Of a stretch of DNA of 27,025 nt, positions 10,341 through 20,576 are shown in pieces; position 1 is the stretch's first letter; every line of letters starts with the position of its first letter. The DNA lies in NCBI GenBank assembly GCA_000934455.1, contig KN886502.1:7288-34312 (forward strand). The letters are read 5' to 3'. Source of the stretch: Apostichopus parvimensis. Taxonomy: Eukaryota > Echinodermata > Holothuroidea > Aspidochirotida > Stichopodidae. The notes below the pieces were generated by a model, which saw only the letters and a program-made list of their open reading frames with translations, did no database searches and was not told the DNA's origin. The position numbers and the translations under genes were made by a program.

Positions 10341-11008
10341 CTAAAAAGATACTGGCACAATTAAATAATCGCAGTTAAAATTTAGCAAAATATTTCTATA
10401 AACGTGTGGTGGAATTTTTAACTAAACTGAACTGTCAGATACAGTCATATAAACGGATGTCTCAAAATCAAAATGACAACGTTATGAGACAACCTTAAGT
10501 TACATGTAAATCTATGAGAATGGAATAGTTATATGATATGTAACTTACTATGATTTGTTGTAAGTCTGTAATTGTCTTGGTGACAGCATGTTACTTTACA
10601 AGTACAAAGGATTATCAGTGAGAGATGACACATTGTAATTAATACCATGATAGCCATTTCAACCTGTGTAATATAATTGAAAGAGTACACATTAACTTCA
10701 CATAAGTATATGTTCTTTGAACTGTTTTAGTATTGGATACATCACATCGTCACTGACCTGGATCATGCATTAAAATCAACAACTAGGCCTAACATTGACG
10801 TATATATGATAAACAGGAATCGCAGTCATCGTGTACTTGAGACATATAATTGTGGGTCACAACAGATCTTAACCGATCTTAACTAAGAGCTAGAATGCAA
10901 TTACAAATTATTGTCTAATTTCAATAGTATATCACAGCGGATGGACTAACAACAGAAATACAGCACATTGGCAATTTGTACTGACTAACAAAGACAAGCA
11001 TCAACGTC

Positions 11009-11530
11009 ATTTGTCAAGGAACACAGAATTGTAATGACAGAATGATTAAAAGCGTGAAACTGATATTTTTAAAAGGAAAGACAGCTGGCCGAAACTTGTT
11101 TTAAATTAAATTATGCAAGACCATTGATGGTTATTATACGTTTAGCTGGAATTGCAAGTCACTTTCATTCTCTACTACATCTTGACGCAGTAAATGCAAA
11201 CGTACAACCAACGTTAGTCGCCAAGTATAGGAACTTGCCTATCTATAGCATTAACGTCTTTCTGTCAAGGGAAACAGAATTGAAATGAAAAAATGGAGAT
11301 TAAAAGCGTGAACTAATTTCTTTAAAAAGAAAAGTCAGCTGCCCTAAACTGACTTTAAGTTCAACTGTGCAAGACTAATGATATGGTGATTATACGTCTA
11401 ATTTCAATTGCAAGTCTCTTTCATTTTCCACTGCATCTTGTAAGCATATTAAATGCTTCTAATTAGTGTACGACGAAGGCGGTGAATGCAAACCCGCAGC
11501 CAAAGGTAGTCTCCAAGTGTGGGAACTAAA
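11009..11530. repeat. Diverged tandem duplication, about 250 bp unit
   Basis: Copy 1 (about 11009-11233) and copy 2 (about 11255-11528) share ordered segments: TGTCAAGG followed by AACAGAATTG, GATTAAAAGCGTGAA, GTGATTATACGT-type and TTGCAAGTC...TTTCATT...CATCTTG, then GCAAAC and CCAAGTRTRGGAACT. Copy 2 has an insertion of about 35 bp after CATCTTG. No coding potential seen. Confidence 0.7.
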
Positions 11531-11605
11531 TGTTGAGGGAATTCCTCTTTACAACAATTGTTTTTTAATTGTATGTTAGATAAGCTTAGGAACGACATAT
11601 TATAA

Positions 11606-11696
11606 ACCTATTGATTAAGAGCAGTTGTACAATAATTATAATGCTATCATTGCTAATTGTCAAACCTACTGATTAAGAGCAGTTGTACAATAATTA
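11606..11696. repeat. Direct repeat of 33 bp, 58-bp period
   Basis: A 33-bp sequence beginning ACCTAYTGATTAAGAGCAGT occurs at 11606-11638 and 11664-11696 with a single C/T difference, 25 bp apart. The near identity suggests a recent local duplication. Confidence 0.8.
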
Positions 11697-11734
11697 ATGA
11701 TTTGTTTATATACTTTCATCCTCTCTCTAACAAT

Positions 11735-11776
11735 ATGTGCAGATATAAACCTTAGATGGCGTGAATATCTGCACAT
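11735..11776. repeat. Perfect 12-bp stem hairpin
   Basis: ATGTGCAGATAT (11735-11746) and ATATCTGCACAT (11765-11776) are perfect inverted repeats around an 18-nt loop. Isolated hairpin in gene-less sequence; role unknown. Confidence 0.7.
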
Positions 11777-12021
11777 GAATAATTAAAAAAGAAACATAAA
11801 AGCAGTTCACTGTTTCTATACTCACCACTGTATATACTGGATCACAGCAAACAATTCAGGAGTCTTTTGTTTCTACTTAATCCACCTGCCTGCATTGCGG
11901 CACCAATTTCACTTAATTGATATCACTCAAAATAAGATCGTTGTTAATCTAGCTAACAAATTCTCTTGGATTTCCTTACCAAATGAATATATATATATAT
12001 CCACGACTAGTTAATACTTAC

Positions 12022-12073
12022 GAGCAGTCCTCACAACTTCGTTGACCAGAACCGTTTCATTCATTTTTAGCAT
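12022..12073 (-). CDS. Possible upstream exon of the LRR gene
   Basis: A GTAAGT donor (12016-12021) follows an open stretch beginning at an in-frame ATG: MLKMNETVLVNEVVRTA plus one base. The donor is phase 1, which matches the phase-1 entry of the LRRNT exon and would give Leu at the junction. Against it: an in-frame TAG sits at 12089-12091, no good acceptor is visible, and the peptide is not a signal sequence, which an extracellular LRR protein should have. Weak candidate only. Confidence 0.2.
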
Positions 12074-12457
12074 TATATGGTCGCTTTTCTACATTGCTTA
12101 AACTCAAACTTGAACATATACTCAAAACAAATCTTTATGTTGTTTCCATATTACAATGAACTGATAGCAATTCTTCATTGCATTAAACGAAACTTGACTG
12201 TGGTCAAGCTGAAACACTTTATACTTTCATATATCATTAAATTGTATTGTTACTTTATCATTTTATATAAATCTTGATTATAGTAAAGCTACACATTATA
12301 TGGTCTTCACGATAATATTAAATGGTCTGCTCTCTTCATGTTTTTAAACGAAAATTGATTCTGATTCGCAGAATAAAATACTGCGCTGTTTCCTTATGAA
12401 TACCCGGTCGTATACATTACCAAAATAAAGGCAAACTGTTGCAATTGAATACTTACG

Positions 12458-14422
12458 TAACAAATTTGTCTCGCACAAATTAATATACAATACAGATCAA
12501 AACGTCAAGAGCTCGATTTGTAAACTGTTCTTCAACATGCTCTTAACATGTTGCAACTTTTTGCAACTGAAACGATACATGTTGACATCGTAGCCGTTAA
12601 ATTTGTCTTGAAATCAGTAAATAGAAAGTCGTTCAATGGCAAAAAAGATTTGGACCTCAATAATTTAACCTTTCATTTTCATCATTTAAAGGACGTCCGT
12701 GACATTAAATGAGAATAACTGAATGTGAAGGGCCGTTACGTAGACTCTCTGTTAACTCAGGTATACATTGAACAATAAATAAAATGCAGTATGTGCAATT
12801 TTATATTTTTCGAGTTTCACAAGCTTCCCGGTAGTTGACAATTGCGTATGTTTAGAGGGACCGTCCCATGGAAAATCTATAAGGAGCATGCATCAGAAAT
12901 AGTTAGAAATAGTCCTTTTTTGTTGCCCGTAATATTGGATGGTTGATATTAATAAGTTCCAAACTTGACGTGTGGTTGTTTGCAATATACTAAAGAAAGG
13001 TTCATCATCAGTAAGAGAAAATTTTCTGTCGGACATTTTTTCTCTACCTGTTGAAGTTTTCCACCTTACAGCTATGTTTTCCTTTACCATCTATATATTG
13101 ATGTAAGTGGTGGTACAGGAAACATCCTCATTGTTGACTTGGTTACTTCACATTCATTATCTAAATCTGATTTCATGAAAAAAAGTATTGTGTCACTATG
13201 TACAAAGTCAGAATTAGAAAATTGGTAATTATCAGAAGAAATAGAAAGATTTGAACTCTTCATCTTACTAGACATTATTTCATAATTGTATCTTGCATAA
13301 CACATCTTTTTCTTCGTCAAAACAGGAAGTTTTACATGCATTGATCACATAAAAAAAATAGCAATTGAATGAACTTATAATGACCTCGAGATTTCATTAT
13401 CTCAACGCTCCTCCGATAGAGAGGAAGAGATATTGTAGTTCCGTTGCCAGTTTGGCAATATACAGCTACGTCAGGCCATGGTATTGGTTAATTTCCCGAG
13501 TAGACTACTCTCAGGGGTTACCCGTGGCGGGGTTTTCAAGGGTGACTGGAAGTCTACAACCGAGGGAGGGAACAAAACGTGTCCATGTTTTTAATCATTA
13601 TGTGTGTGTGTTAAATTTTACGTCAAAACCTCCTTAACGGCTTTGCCGATTTCCCTCCAGCGTGGTGAGAAATTACCTCATGGTGAACACTTGTCAAAGG
13701 TCAAAGCACAGAAGTCAAATTTTGTAAAAATCGTTTTTGTATAATTGAATTTTAATAAACTTTCATAGGTAGCTTAGAATAGAAATGTCGAATGTTATCA
13801 ACATATATGGTTGTCATAGGAGCCGAAGTCAAAGGTCACTTAGATAAAAGTCAAACAAATATTGAGCGCAACGTCTCCCCTTAAACGGTTTGCTGGCGAT
13901 TAAATATACAACTCAGTGGATTGCTCTCTTGTTTCAGTTTGCTTTCAAATACTTGTGTTGGAAAGTGGGAAGGTTAAGTTTAACTCTCAATAACAAAGAC
14001 ATATCAGGCGTAACTGTTTAATCATTTACAAGCTACTTGAAATGAACACTGTAAGCTGCCTTTTTATAAAGCCTACTTCAGACGACAAGACGAAAACAGT
14101 TGCTAGCACACTTTAAGCTCCACATTGAAGATATGGTACTTGTCATTAACTTTCCTTTGCTGAAGAAGTGTTGTCATAAAGTAGCAAATGAGTTGTTTTC
14201 AGAGCCTGCAGATTATTATATCTCGCAGTGTAACATATGAGCTATTTGAAAAAAAAGCGTTTCCTGGTGTATGGTTGTATAAAATATATAAGTTAGAGCA
14301 CCACTTTATCCTCGACATTAGTGGGCCATCCTGTAGCACAATGCAGTAATTCAAATAAATGTCAGCTTCAACCTAGAGCTGCGTTGAGCTGGACGGTGTT
14401 TTGTGCTCAGGAGTAGCGGGAC
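12458..14422. other. Gene-less stretch with AGGTCA-type repeat at its end
   Basis: No exon, RNA gene or transposon domain is recognised here. Open stretches on both strands near 12.9-13.6 kb have no family features. At 13697-13850 the words GTCAAAGGTCAAAG and GAAGTCAAAGGTCACTTAG resemble the repeat family seen again at 17.37-17.70 kb. Confidence 0.4.
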
Positions 14423-14605
14423 TCAGAGCACTGCCAGTGTCTGTTTAGTAAGCCGAAGTCTCGTTGCCTCAGTTATTTGCACTCTTACTACTCTATCATA
14501 CTCTTCCTTGCTGAGCCGTTTATAAGCAGCTTGACAAGAGGAAATAGCTGCAACATCTGCATCAGAAGGGCTAGGCATATCACCAGTGTAAAGATTGTTG
14601 CACGC
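14423..14605 (-). pseudogene. Unidentified coding-like fragment
   Basis: An open frame of 60 residues runs between TAG (14606-14608) and TGA (14423-14425) and includes ATG at 14578. It reads GDMPSPSDADVAAISSCQAA followed by YKRLSKEEYDRVVRVQITEA. The charged, helical composition looks like real protein. Shifting frame near the end continues as SALSPATPEHKTPSSSTQ, suggesting a frameshifted remnant. I do not recognise the family. Confidence 0.3.
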
Positions 14606-15025
14606 CTACGAAACAAACCCATTCTACTAAATAATAGCAAGTTTTTATCCATCAAAACTAACAAGTTTCCAGTGACATATTCACTAGGTTTGTTTGTAAG
14701 ACTAAGAAGTTGAATTGCTGTGCATAGAATGATAGAAGACAAGATTTACACTGAGAAACTAGTCAATGTGATCGAGTAAAACGATTTTGGAACGTTGTTT
14801 GAACAGCGCCCTCATTCAAGATCTTGTCACAGTACAAAGCTTTCCTGATTATTTTTTTTGCCCACAAATCTGACACAATGCCTTTGAAATGCAGTGCAAG
14901 TAAATTTTTCTCTTTCATTTCAGTGCAACAGTTCAATTATAATGCTTACTGGAAGCTGGCAGTGATCAAAGTTTCGTGTCAGACAGGAACATTTGTCCGC
15001 CAGAGGGGCTATGTAGCACCAAACT

Positions 15026-15142
15026 GAGTTACTGTATTTAAAACACATTCTGTGGACTCTAGAGCAACTTAGACATGCATCAGATGCCAGCCATGCTGAT
15101 GGAATGAATTTGTATCACACCAGGGAATATTTTAACCATTAG
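15026..15142 (+). pseudogene. Unidentified coding-like fragment
   Basis: The frame ELLYLKHILWTLEQLRHAS then DASHADGMNLYHTREYFNH ends at TAG 15140-15142. Directly upstream, a different frame reads YWKLAVIKVSCQTG then TFVRQRGYVAPN and abuts it after a one-base shift. The composition looks protein-like, but no domain is recognised. Possibly a remnant of a transposon ORF. Confidence 0.28.
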
Positions 15143-15504
15143 GCACTTGCTTGTTTAAGTTCTGTATGGAATACACAAGATGTATGAGGCACCGTACGAA
15201 GAGCCACCCAATAGACAGAGATAAACAAAATTGGTAACAGTTATGTATTTTCAGGTTTTTGCCACTTTTTAAACTATCACAAAAAGAGGTTTAAAGTAGA
15301 TTTCACAAATTTCATCTTTTACTCATAGTGGCATACTCCTATTAGCGTCTATATCAATCCGCCCGAATGTTCTCCTTCAGGAAAAGTTCAAAAATGCAGT
15401 AGGAGAACATATTTTTGGATATGTTATCAATCAGGATCTGTTTTTTTGTTGTGGCTTGCATGTTAAAGAACATGAAGAGAAGTACATGTGGTGCCACAAT
15501 TTGG

Positions 15505-15813
15505 TCAATTGAGGCAATTGTAGACACCTTTAAGGCTCCCAGGATCAGCGTACGAAAATTGTTTACTACTGAGTGAAGTGGTTTGTTTACAAGTGACGAG
15601 AACTTCAGGCTCTGATAACAAAATATCTGCAGGGTCATGATACGGAAATTGATGGTGCCATGAAAGGCCAACTTGCCAGCTATCCAGTGATGGCTATCTA
15701 GACTGAAAGGCCATATTACTTTTGTGATTTAGTGTGTAAGTCAATGGGGCCTTTAATGGACTTATGCTACCTTCAGGCTCAAATTGATAGCAGTCAAGTC
15801 CAAATGCATCCAT
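15505..15813 (-). pseudogene. Unidentified 102-codon frame with one internal stop
   Basis: From ATG at 15813 the frame reads MDAFGLDCYQFEPEGSISPL and on for 39 codons, meets TAG (15694-15696), continues PSLDSWQVGLSWHHQFPY, then DILLSEPEVLVTCKQTTSLS, and ends at TGA 15505-15507. The amino acid composition is ordinary for a globular protein, unlike the AT-biased noise around it. One stop in 102 codons suggests a recently dead gene or transposon ORF. Family unknown. Confidence 0.35.
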
Positions 15814-16199
15814 GTTCTTTTTTTTCCGAGTCCGGAAAGTGTTTCGGAAGAAACATTTGACTAGATATTGCTTAGCTATCGTGAATGGCGCGTAGGAAAT
15901 GTTTGGCTCAGAAGGTTCAATGTGTTTAAATACGATATGTGGCTTGCTAAGGTCACGAAATAAGCGGGAACTGTCGGAATTTAAAGGTTGAAAGAAATAT
16001 TTTCAAGCATTCGTGCTGCTTCTGTCGAAAATAGCGTACTGCAAAACGGTATTCTCTTAGCAGAATATGCTATGGTTTATTTCTCCTTTGCTGAAACAGT
16101 CTTTCTTTTGACTCTTCCAAATTTATTGATACGAAGTATGCTAAGTATATTCAGGGTGAAGCAATCATGGAGCCAACTTAGTATGCCAATAAAATGAAA

Positions 16200-17360
16200 C
16201 CCAGTATAAAAAAGAAAACGGGCAGTTAGGCACTAACAGTTATATCTGTCCAGTCGTTAACTATTCGCAACCCCACCCATTGTGCCGCGGCGTTTGCCTG
16301 ACTCGAGTTCTGTAGACTCAGTGTGATATACGTAAGGAAGCAATAATACATGCAATCGAATTTACCTTTTTTTGTGGAAGGTGTGAAGATTGAAAGTTTA
16401 AACCTACCTGTCTTTTGCTGGATCTAACCATTTCTCACCTTTTCATATGAAGCTCATATGCTTAAAATAAATCATGTAATCTATACTGTCAGTACATAAT
16501 ACTAAATAGCGTGAACTAATATGTCCTGGATATGACATTCGAAATACGAGAAAATGTATTTCCCGTTTTGCTTTTGTAAATAAATATACTCGTTTCCTTG
16601 CAGCTGTGACCAGTATTTCCTTAATTAAACTTGATAGTTAGTTTGTAAATTATACCAAGACTAGCAATTAGGGTGTGTGTCATGCCATTTGTTTTCTCAA
16701 CCGATAAATGCTTAGTTTGTGTATAATGTTACAATTGTAAACACCAGCCTATTTGTAAGAGAAATTTGACAGTATGTGGAAAAGTAAATAATTCTAGTTG
16801 CTCGTGTATGGTGTATATGATAAACATATACGTTACCTTTCGCCTTTCTATACATTTTCAATTTTGTTTATCCAGATATGTTTGGAATAATAATAAATTG
16901 TCAATAAAGTTTAATATAGATATGGCATTTAATGTGAACATTTCTTGGTGTTCAACACCTCCCATGCATCCTCCTTTCTCCTCCCCTAAAGACGAAGAAA
17001 GAGAAATGCCGGTGCTATATTATATTTTGTTTCTTATTTTAAGGGAATCTACATCGTACACACTGACACGGAATGACCGATGCAGCATCACATAGCAATG
17101 CACACGCCCATACATTATTATATGGAGACCCGTTTTCTGTTTTGGTGTTCGTTTTAAGACACCACTGTGTACAACGACGATGTAGAAGGCGAAGACCCTC
17201 GTAGGTTTTCGGTCTTCGATATCTCCGTTTTACGAAGACACTCCGTGTGCATGTGACATATAATGCCTCAACTTGTTAACACGCGTCATTGTTACTCAAA
17301 AAGTACATTATTGATGAACGTTACGTGTAGATCACGATTGTAAGCGAGTAAGGTGGTGTT
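16200..17360. other. Gene-less stretch
   Basis: AT-rich sequence with no recognisable gene or element. A short set of inverted GAAGAC/GTCTTC words lies at 17190-17245 (GCGAAGACC, CGGTCTTCG, ACGAAGACA). Nothing else stands out. Confidence 0.4.
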
Positions 17361-17364
17361 GTTG

Positions 17365-17705
17365 TTTTTTGTGGAGGTCAAAGGTCGTCTGATGTCAATT
17401 GCGGTAAGAAAAAGGGAAGGGGGATCCATGTAGTAACTCCAAAGCAGATATTGAATGACCGTCATACTTTATCTATCACAGCGAGTTTAATTGAACGCTA
17501 TTATTTTCTGTAAAGTTTAAAGGTAATTTGATATTAATATCAAGACCGTCAAAATTTGAGGTCAACAGTCAAAATCTCAAGACTTAAATATTGTAAGTAA
17601 TATGTAGATCCGCCTCGGCGAGTAAAACAATCCTATTGGAGGTCAAGGGTTTTTGAGGTGAACAGAGGTAAAAAATCCTGAAACCTTGTAAACACAACTC
17701 TACAA
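17365..17705. repeat. Degenerate AGGTCA-rich interspersed repeat
   Basis: GGAGGTCAAAGGTCG (17374), TTTGAGGTCAACAGTC (17556), GGAGGTCAAGGGTT (17639) and TTTTGAGGTGAACAGAGG (17651) recur with CCTTGTAAACAC and TACAAGTAAAGCTT. This looks like a decayed tandem or interspersed repeat; similar words occur at 13.70-13.85 kb. Confidence 0.45.
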
Positions 17706-18128
17706 GTAAAGCTTAAAGGAACTTAAAACTAATATAAGTAGTACATCCAGTGTATAAGCTTGTGAATACAACAGCCGAAGTGAACAGTTCATTTGAGGTT
17801 AGGAGTTTAGGGGTCCACAAGAGTGTTAACTCCTTGCTAGTTAAGTGAATGCAGCAACAAGTCAATAGGAGAACCGAATGCACTGTTACGTTAAATATGT
17901 CATGTGAAATGTGAAATGACTTCTTGGACAAGAAGAAATCGTTCTCGTCCGAGCTTCCTAAAAAAGGAAGAACAAAAGCCCGGAGGGTCATTTGTAACAC
18001 TCAGTGGTGCCATGGAACGTAGCCAAAAAGGTATATTATTTGTAATTTTCTTTGTGGGTTACATGTCTCTTGTGAGAGGTTTGCCTACAGTGGGTAGGTA
18101 ACTGTAATACCCACCATTGTTTCGTTCA

Positions 18129-18728
18129 ATGCTCGCGCCTGAATGCCCGTCGGCTTGCCAAACCGCCATCTCTCCAGATGTGTGGCGGTCTGTGTGTTGT
18201 AAGTCACTAGATAGCCGTCTCCTGGACTTGGCGTGGAGGATTGCACATGGGGTCCTCACCACTAACCATTTTCGCCTAGTCAGGTGGCGATAAGGTGATG
18301 GGATTTGTCCCCATGTGGGCTGTAAAGCCAACGAGACTATGCAACACCTTTTGCTGGAGTGTCCCTTTGTCCGGTTGGTGTGGGAATAGTTTCACGCCTT
18401 CGTTATTGGTTGCACACAGTGGGCCATTAGTAGTGATTTTGCTTTGTATGGTTTGTTGCCCCCTGTGTGCCCAACCTGGGTTAGGGATCTGCTGTTGTTG
18501 TTTGCCGCTGTCATCAGGAGACACATCTGGAACAGCAGATGCTGCCTAGTTTTCGATGGGGACGTCTGGAGGGCCGAGGCTGTCGTCCCCCTCGTGCAAA
18601 GGGACATTAGGTTGCGCATGGAGGCGGACCATGCACGGCTTCCCGACACTGCCTTTCGTAGACGCTGGCGCAAGCCTGTCGTCTACTATCGGGACGGCGT
18701 TCCCCGGATGAAATTTGGAGTGAGTTAG
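18129..18728 (+). pseudogene. LINE ORF2 C-terminal region with zf-RVT-like domain
   Basis: The frame contains LLDLAWRIAHGVLTTNHF, then GDGICPHVGCKANETMQHL and LLECPFVRLVW. This is the Cys-His pattern (CPxxGC, ETxxHLLxxCP, W) of the zf-RVT segment found after the reverse transcriptase in L1/Tx1-like LINEs. The C-terminus reads VIRRHIWNSRCCLVFDGDVW, then RAEAVVPLVQRDIRLRMEAD, ending MKFGVS. It carries TAA at 18291-18293 and TAG at 18387-18389. The reverse transcriptase itself is missing. Confidence 0.82.
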
Positions 18729-19013
18729 TTGTTAGGTGTGGGGGGTTTGTGTGGTCGTTACATAATGTGGGTTGGTGGGGGTTTTTCTGTTTGTGGTGTG
18801 GAGTTGGCTTTTTGGGGCTGGTTTGTAGTGATTTATTGTTTTGGTTCTGTTGGGCTTTGGGTCCGTGTCCTTTTCACGTCACGTTAAATGCTACGTTATA
18901 TACATATGTGGGTTTCACTTGGGGTTTTGGTGATTGTTATACAGATTGGGATTGTTTTTTTGGTTCTGTTGACCTTTGGTCCGTGTCCGTTCTCTTTGCA
19001 CGTAAAAAGCACA
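18129..19013 (+). mobile_element. LINE 3' end, copy 2 (best preserved)
   Basis: A 200-codon ORF2 C-terminal frame is followed by a 285-bp G/T-rich 3' UTR ending GCACGTAAAAAGCACAAC, the same terminus as copies 1 and 3. The 5' truncation is somewhere before 18129. Only two stop codons interrupt 600 bp, so it is younger than copy 1. Confidence 0.85.
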
Positions 19014-19250
19014 ACTGTAATATTTATGTGCACCCTTATCACCTTACGTCACACACTCTTGCCTTGATATGTACTCCTAACGATCAAGCAGTGTAACCAG
19101 GCTTGAAGGTATCAATGAAGCGATACTGTTAGCATAGCCTGCAGTTACTTAGGCATAACTTTATGTTAGTCCAGGCTATATGCCTAGGCTTGGTTTACTA
19201 TTAGCCTAGTCGCAAGGCTCACCTACCGTACTGTAGGGCTACTGAATATC

Positions 19251-19643
19251 TGTTATATGTATCACCATACATTGGCCGTAACGAAAGGGTAATTTACACC
19301 AAACATTTTAGAAATAAGAAATGGGATTTTATTTACCAAAAGCCTTTAGGTGAATACAAGGTCTACAGGAGCTAGTCTTGTAGAAACCGAGGAAGGACGG
19401 CCACCGAAATTAATACAGAGAAGACTTCACACATTGGCTGTCTGTAGTACTCAACTCAATCAATTTTTGCCTGCCTGTAGTCTTCCCATGTCCTGAATTA
19501 GCATCACAACACGCATCCATTAACATAATCATACATACCCACACGACAATATAATAAGCAACAACCTAACTATGCAACATCTGCACACCTGCAACACTTA
19601 ACACAGTAGTATGTTAAGTAAAAAAGAGTAGAGATACCTAACA
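19251..19643 (-). repeat. Putative 3' LTR (393 bp)
   Basis: Read on the minus strand it begins TGTTAGGTATC directly after the polypurine tract and ends GGTGATACATATAACA, giving TGTTA...TAACA inverted ends. A polyadenylation signal AATAAA lies at 19328-19333 (as TTTATT on plus). The left border is supported by the polypurine tract; the right one only by the inverted end. No second copy is in the window to confirm it. Confidence 0.55.
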
Positions 19644-19644
19644 A

Positions 19645-19672
19645 CCCCCCCCCCCCCTTCCTCCCCTCTTTG
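19645..19672 (-). other. Polypurine tract of the gypsy element
   Basis: On the minus strand this is GAGGGGAGGAA followed by 13 G, lying 8 bp after the pol stop codon (19680-19682) and 1 bp before the LTR start. This is the expected place for the plus-strand primer of an LTR element. Confidence 0.6.
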
Positions 19673-19679
19673 GAGAGTA

Positions 19680-20372
19680 CTATGGGACAACTTTGAGCTG
19701 TACCACGTGTGCAACGCTCACTTCCCCATTGGCATTCTGAAGTAGGAACTTAACTGGAGTAAGGATTTCTTTAACAGTATATGGCCACCTCCGTTTTTGG
19801 GTGGAGTCACCAAAATTAACTTTGCGACCGTAGCATTACCTTATCTCAAACTTTAAGCTTTACTTTTCTATGCTTCCGATTACACCTTTCTGTATTGCGT
19901 CTGTTATGGCGATAAATAATCTCTTTTGCCCGAGCAAGTATACTTGTCCCCCAACATCCAAAATAACTTGTCCATCCCTCCCCCATCTTCGCATTCTTCT
20001 CCGAATCCCTCCACTTTTCAGGCCCCTCAACATTTTGCCCTAAGTACAGCTCTGCTGGTGTAAAACCTGTAGCATCATGCCTGAATACGATTAACGGAAA
20101 CATAAATTCGTAAATATACTTGTCTCAATCTGTGTGCTGTTTGCATACAAAATAGCATAACATAGATACCAGATTTCTGATCACACGTTCCACCAATTAG
20201 ATTGAAAATGATCAGGTGTAAAAGTTATTTTTACACCCCACCCAATGCAGATCTTTGCTACTTGACCAGATATAATTTGTGGTCCATTATCCGAAACCAG
20301 CTTTCTAGATGCCCCAAATGTACCGCACATCTGACTAAGGACAACAGCCAATGTCTTCGACCTGCTCACTAA
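19680..20372 (-). pseudogene. Gypsy integrase, degenerate
   Basis: Integrase catalyses insertion of the retroelement cDNA. Visible on the minus strand: FGASRKLVSDNGPQIISG with the second catalytic Asp in SDNGPQ; WGVKITFTPDHFQSN; after a frameshift LVERVIRNL with the catalytic Glu; FRHDATGFTPAELYLGQNV; then KRRWPYTVKEILTPVKFLL and VAHVVQLKVVP before TAG at 19680-19682. The SDNGPQF...HPQSNG.VER and ATGFTPAEL motifs are classic for Ty3/gypsy integrase, and the WPY segment fits its C-terminal module. The N-terminal zinc finger and first catalytic Asp are gone. Confidence 0.85.
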
Positions 20373-20384
20373 TACCCGTTATTG

Positions 20385-20576
20385 ACAAGTCAAATGACGT
20401 TTTGCCAAGAACAATAAGAGGGATGCCATCAAGAAATGTTAACTTCAGTGGAAAGTATAGGGGCGCTATTTGCTTTTGGTCATGTAATGAGGAACTGAGA
20501 TGAGTTTCGCAGAACCAATATCTACATAGGCTAGTGACTTCTTGTCATTGAATGGTAGCCTCAAAGTAGGCCCCAT
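20385..20576 (-). pseudogene. Gypsy protease-like fragment
   Basis: From ATG at 20576 the frame reads MGPTLRLPFNDKKSLAYVDI then GSAKLISVPHY and hits TAG at 20466-20468. A shifted frame continues APLYFPLKLTFLDGIPLIVL then GKTSFDLS. VDIGSAKLIS resembles the retropepsin VDTGSA active site with Thr changed to Ile, and the following GIPLIVLGK resembles the conserved ILG strand. It runs straight into integrase, marking an internal deletion. Confidence 0.45.

Larger units (their letters stand above)
19251..20576 (-). mobile_element. Ty3/gypsy LTR retrotransposon remnant
   Basis: On the minus strand the order is a protease-like piece (about 20385-20576), an integrase piece (19680-20372), a polypurine tract (19645-19672) and a 3' LTR (19251-19643). 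Order and spacing are those of a Ty3/gypsy 3' half. Reverse transcriptase and RNase H, which normally lie between protease and integrase, are absent, and no 5' LTR or gag was found. Multiple frameshifts and stops make it dead. Confidence 0.78.

Noticed and set aside
12451..12600. GTAAGT donor at 12451-12456 as a coding exon of the LRR gene
   Set aside because: All frames leading to the donor contain stops shortly upstream with no ATG after them; at best a 5' untranslated exon.
12893..13341. Two overlapping minus-strand ORFs (65 and 85 codons) that could be one frameshifted gene
   Set aside because: No recognisable domain, low-complexity Ser/Asn/Lys composition, and no splice or start context; not enough to call a gene.
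13365..13637. A 90-codon plus-strand ORF
   Set aside because: No domain recognised, no supporting splice sites, and composition like neighbouring non-coding DNA.
16766..17095. A 109-codon plus-strand ORF, one of the longest in the middle of the window
   Set aside because: Irregular Asn/Ile/Ser-rich translation of AT-rich DNA with no motif.
18276..18673. Minus-strand ORFs opposite LINE copy 2
   Set aside because: Shadows of the LINE ORF2 frame, which carries the recognisable zf-RVT motifs on the plus strand.
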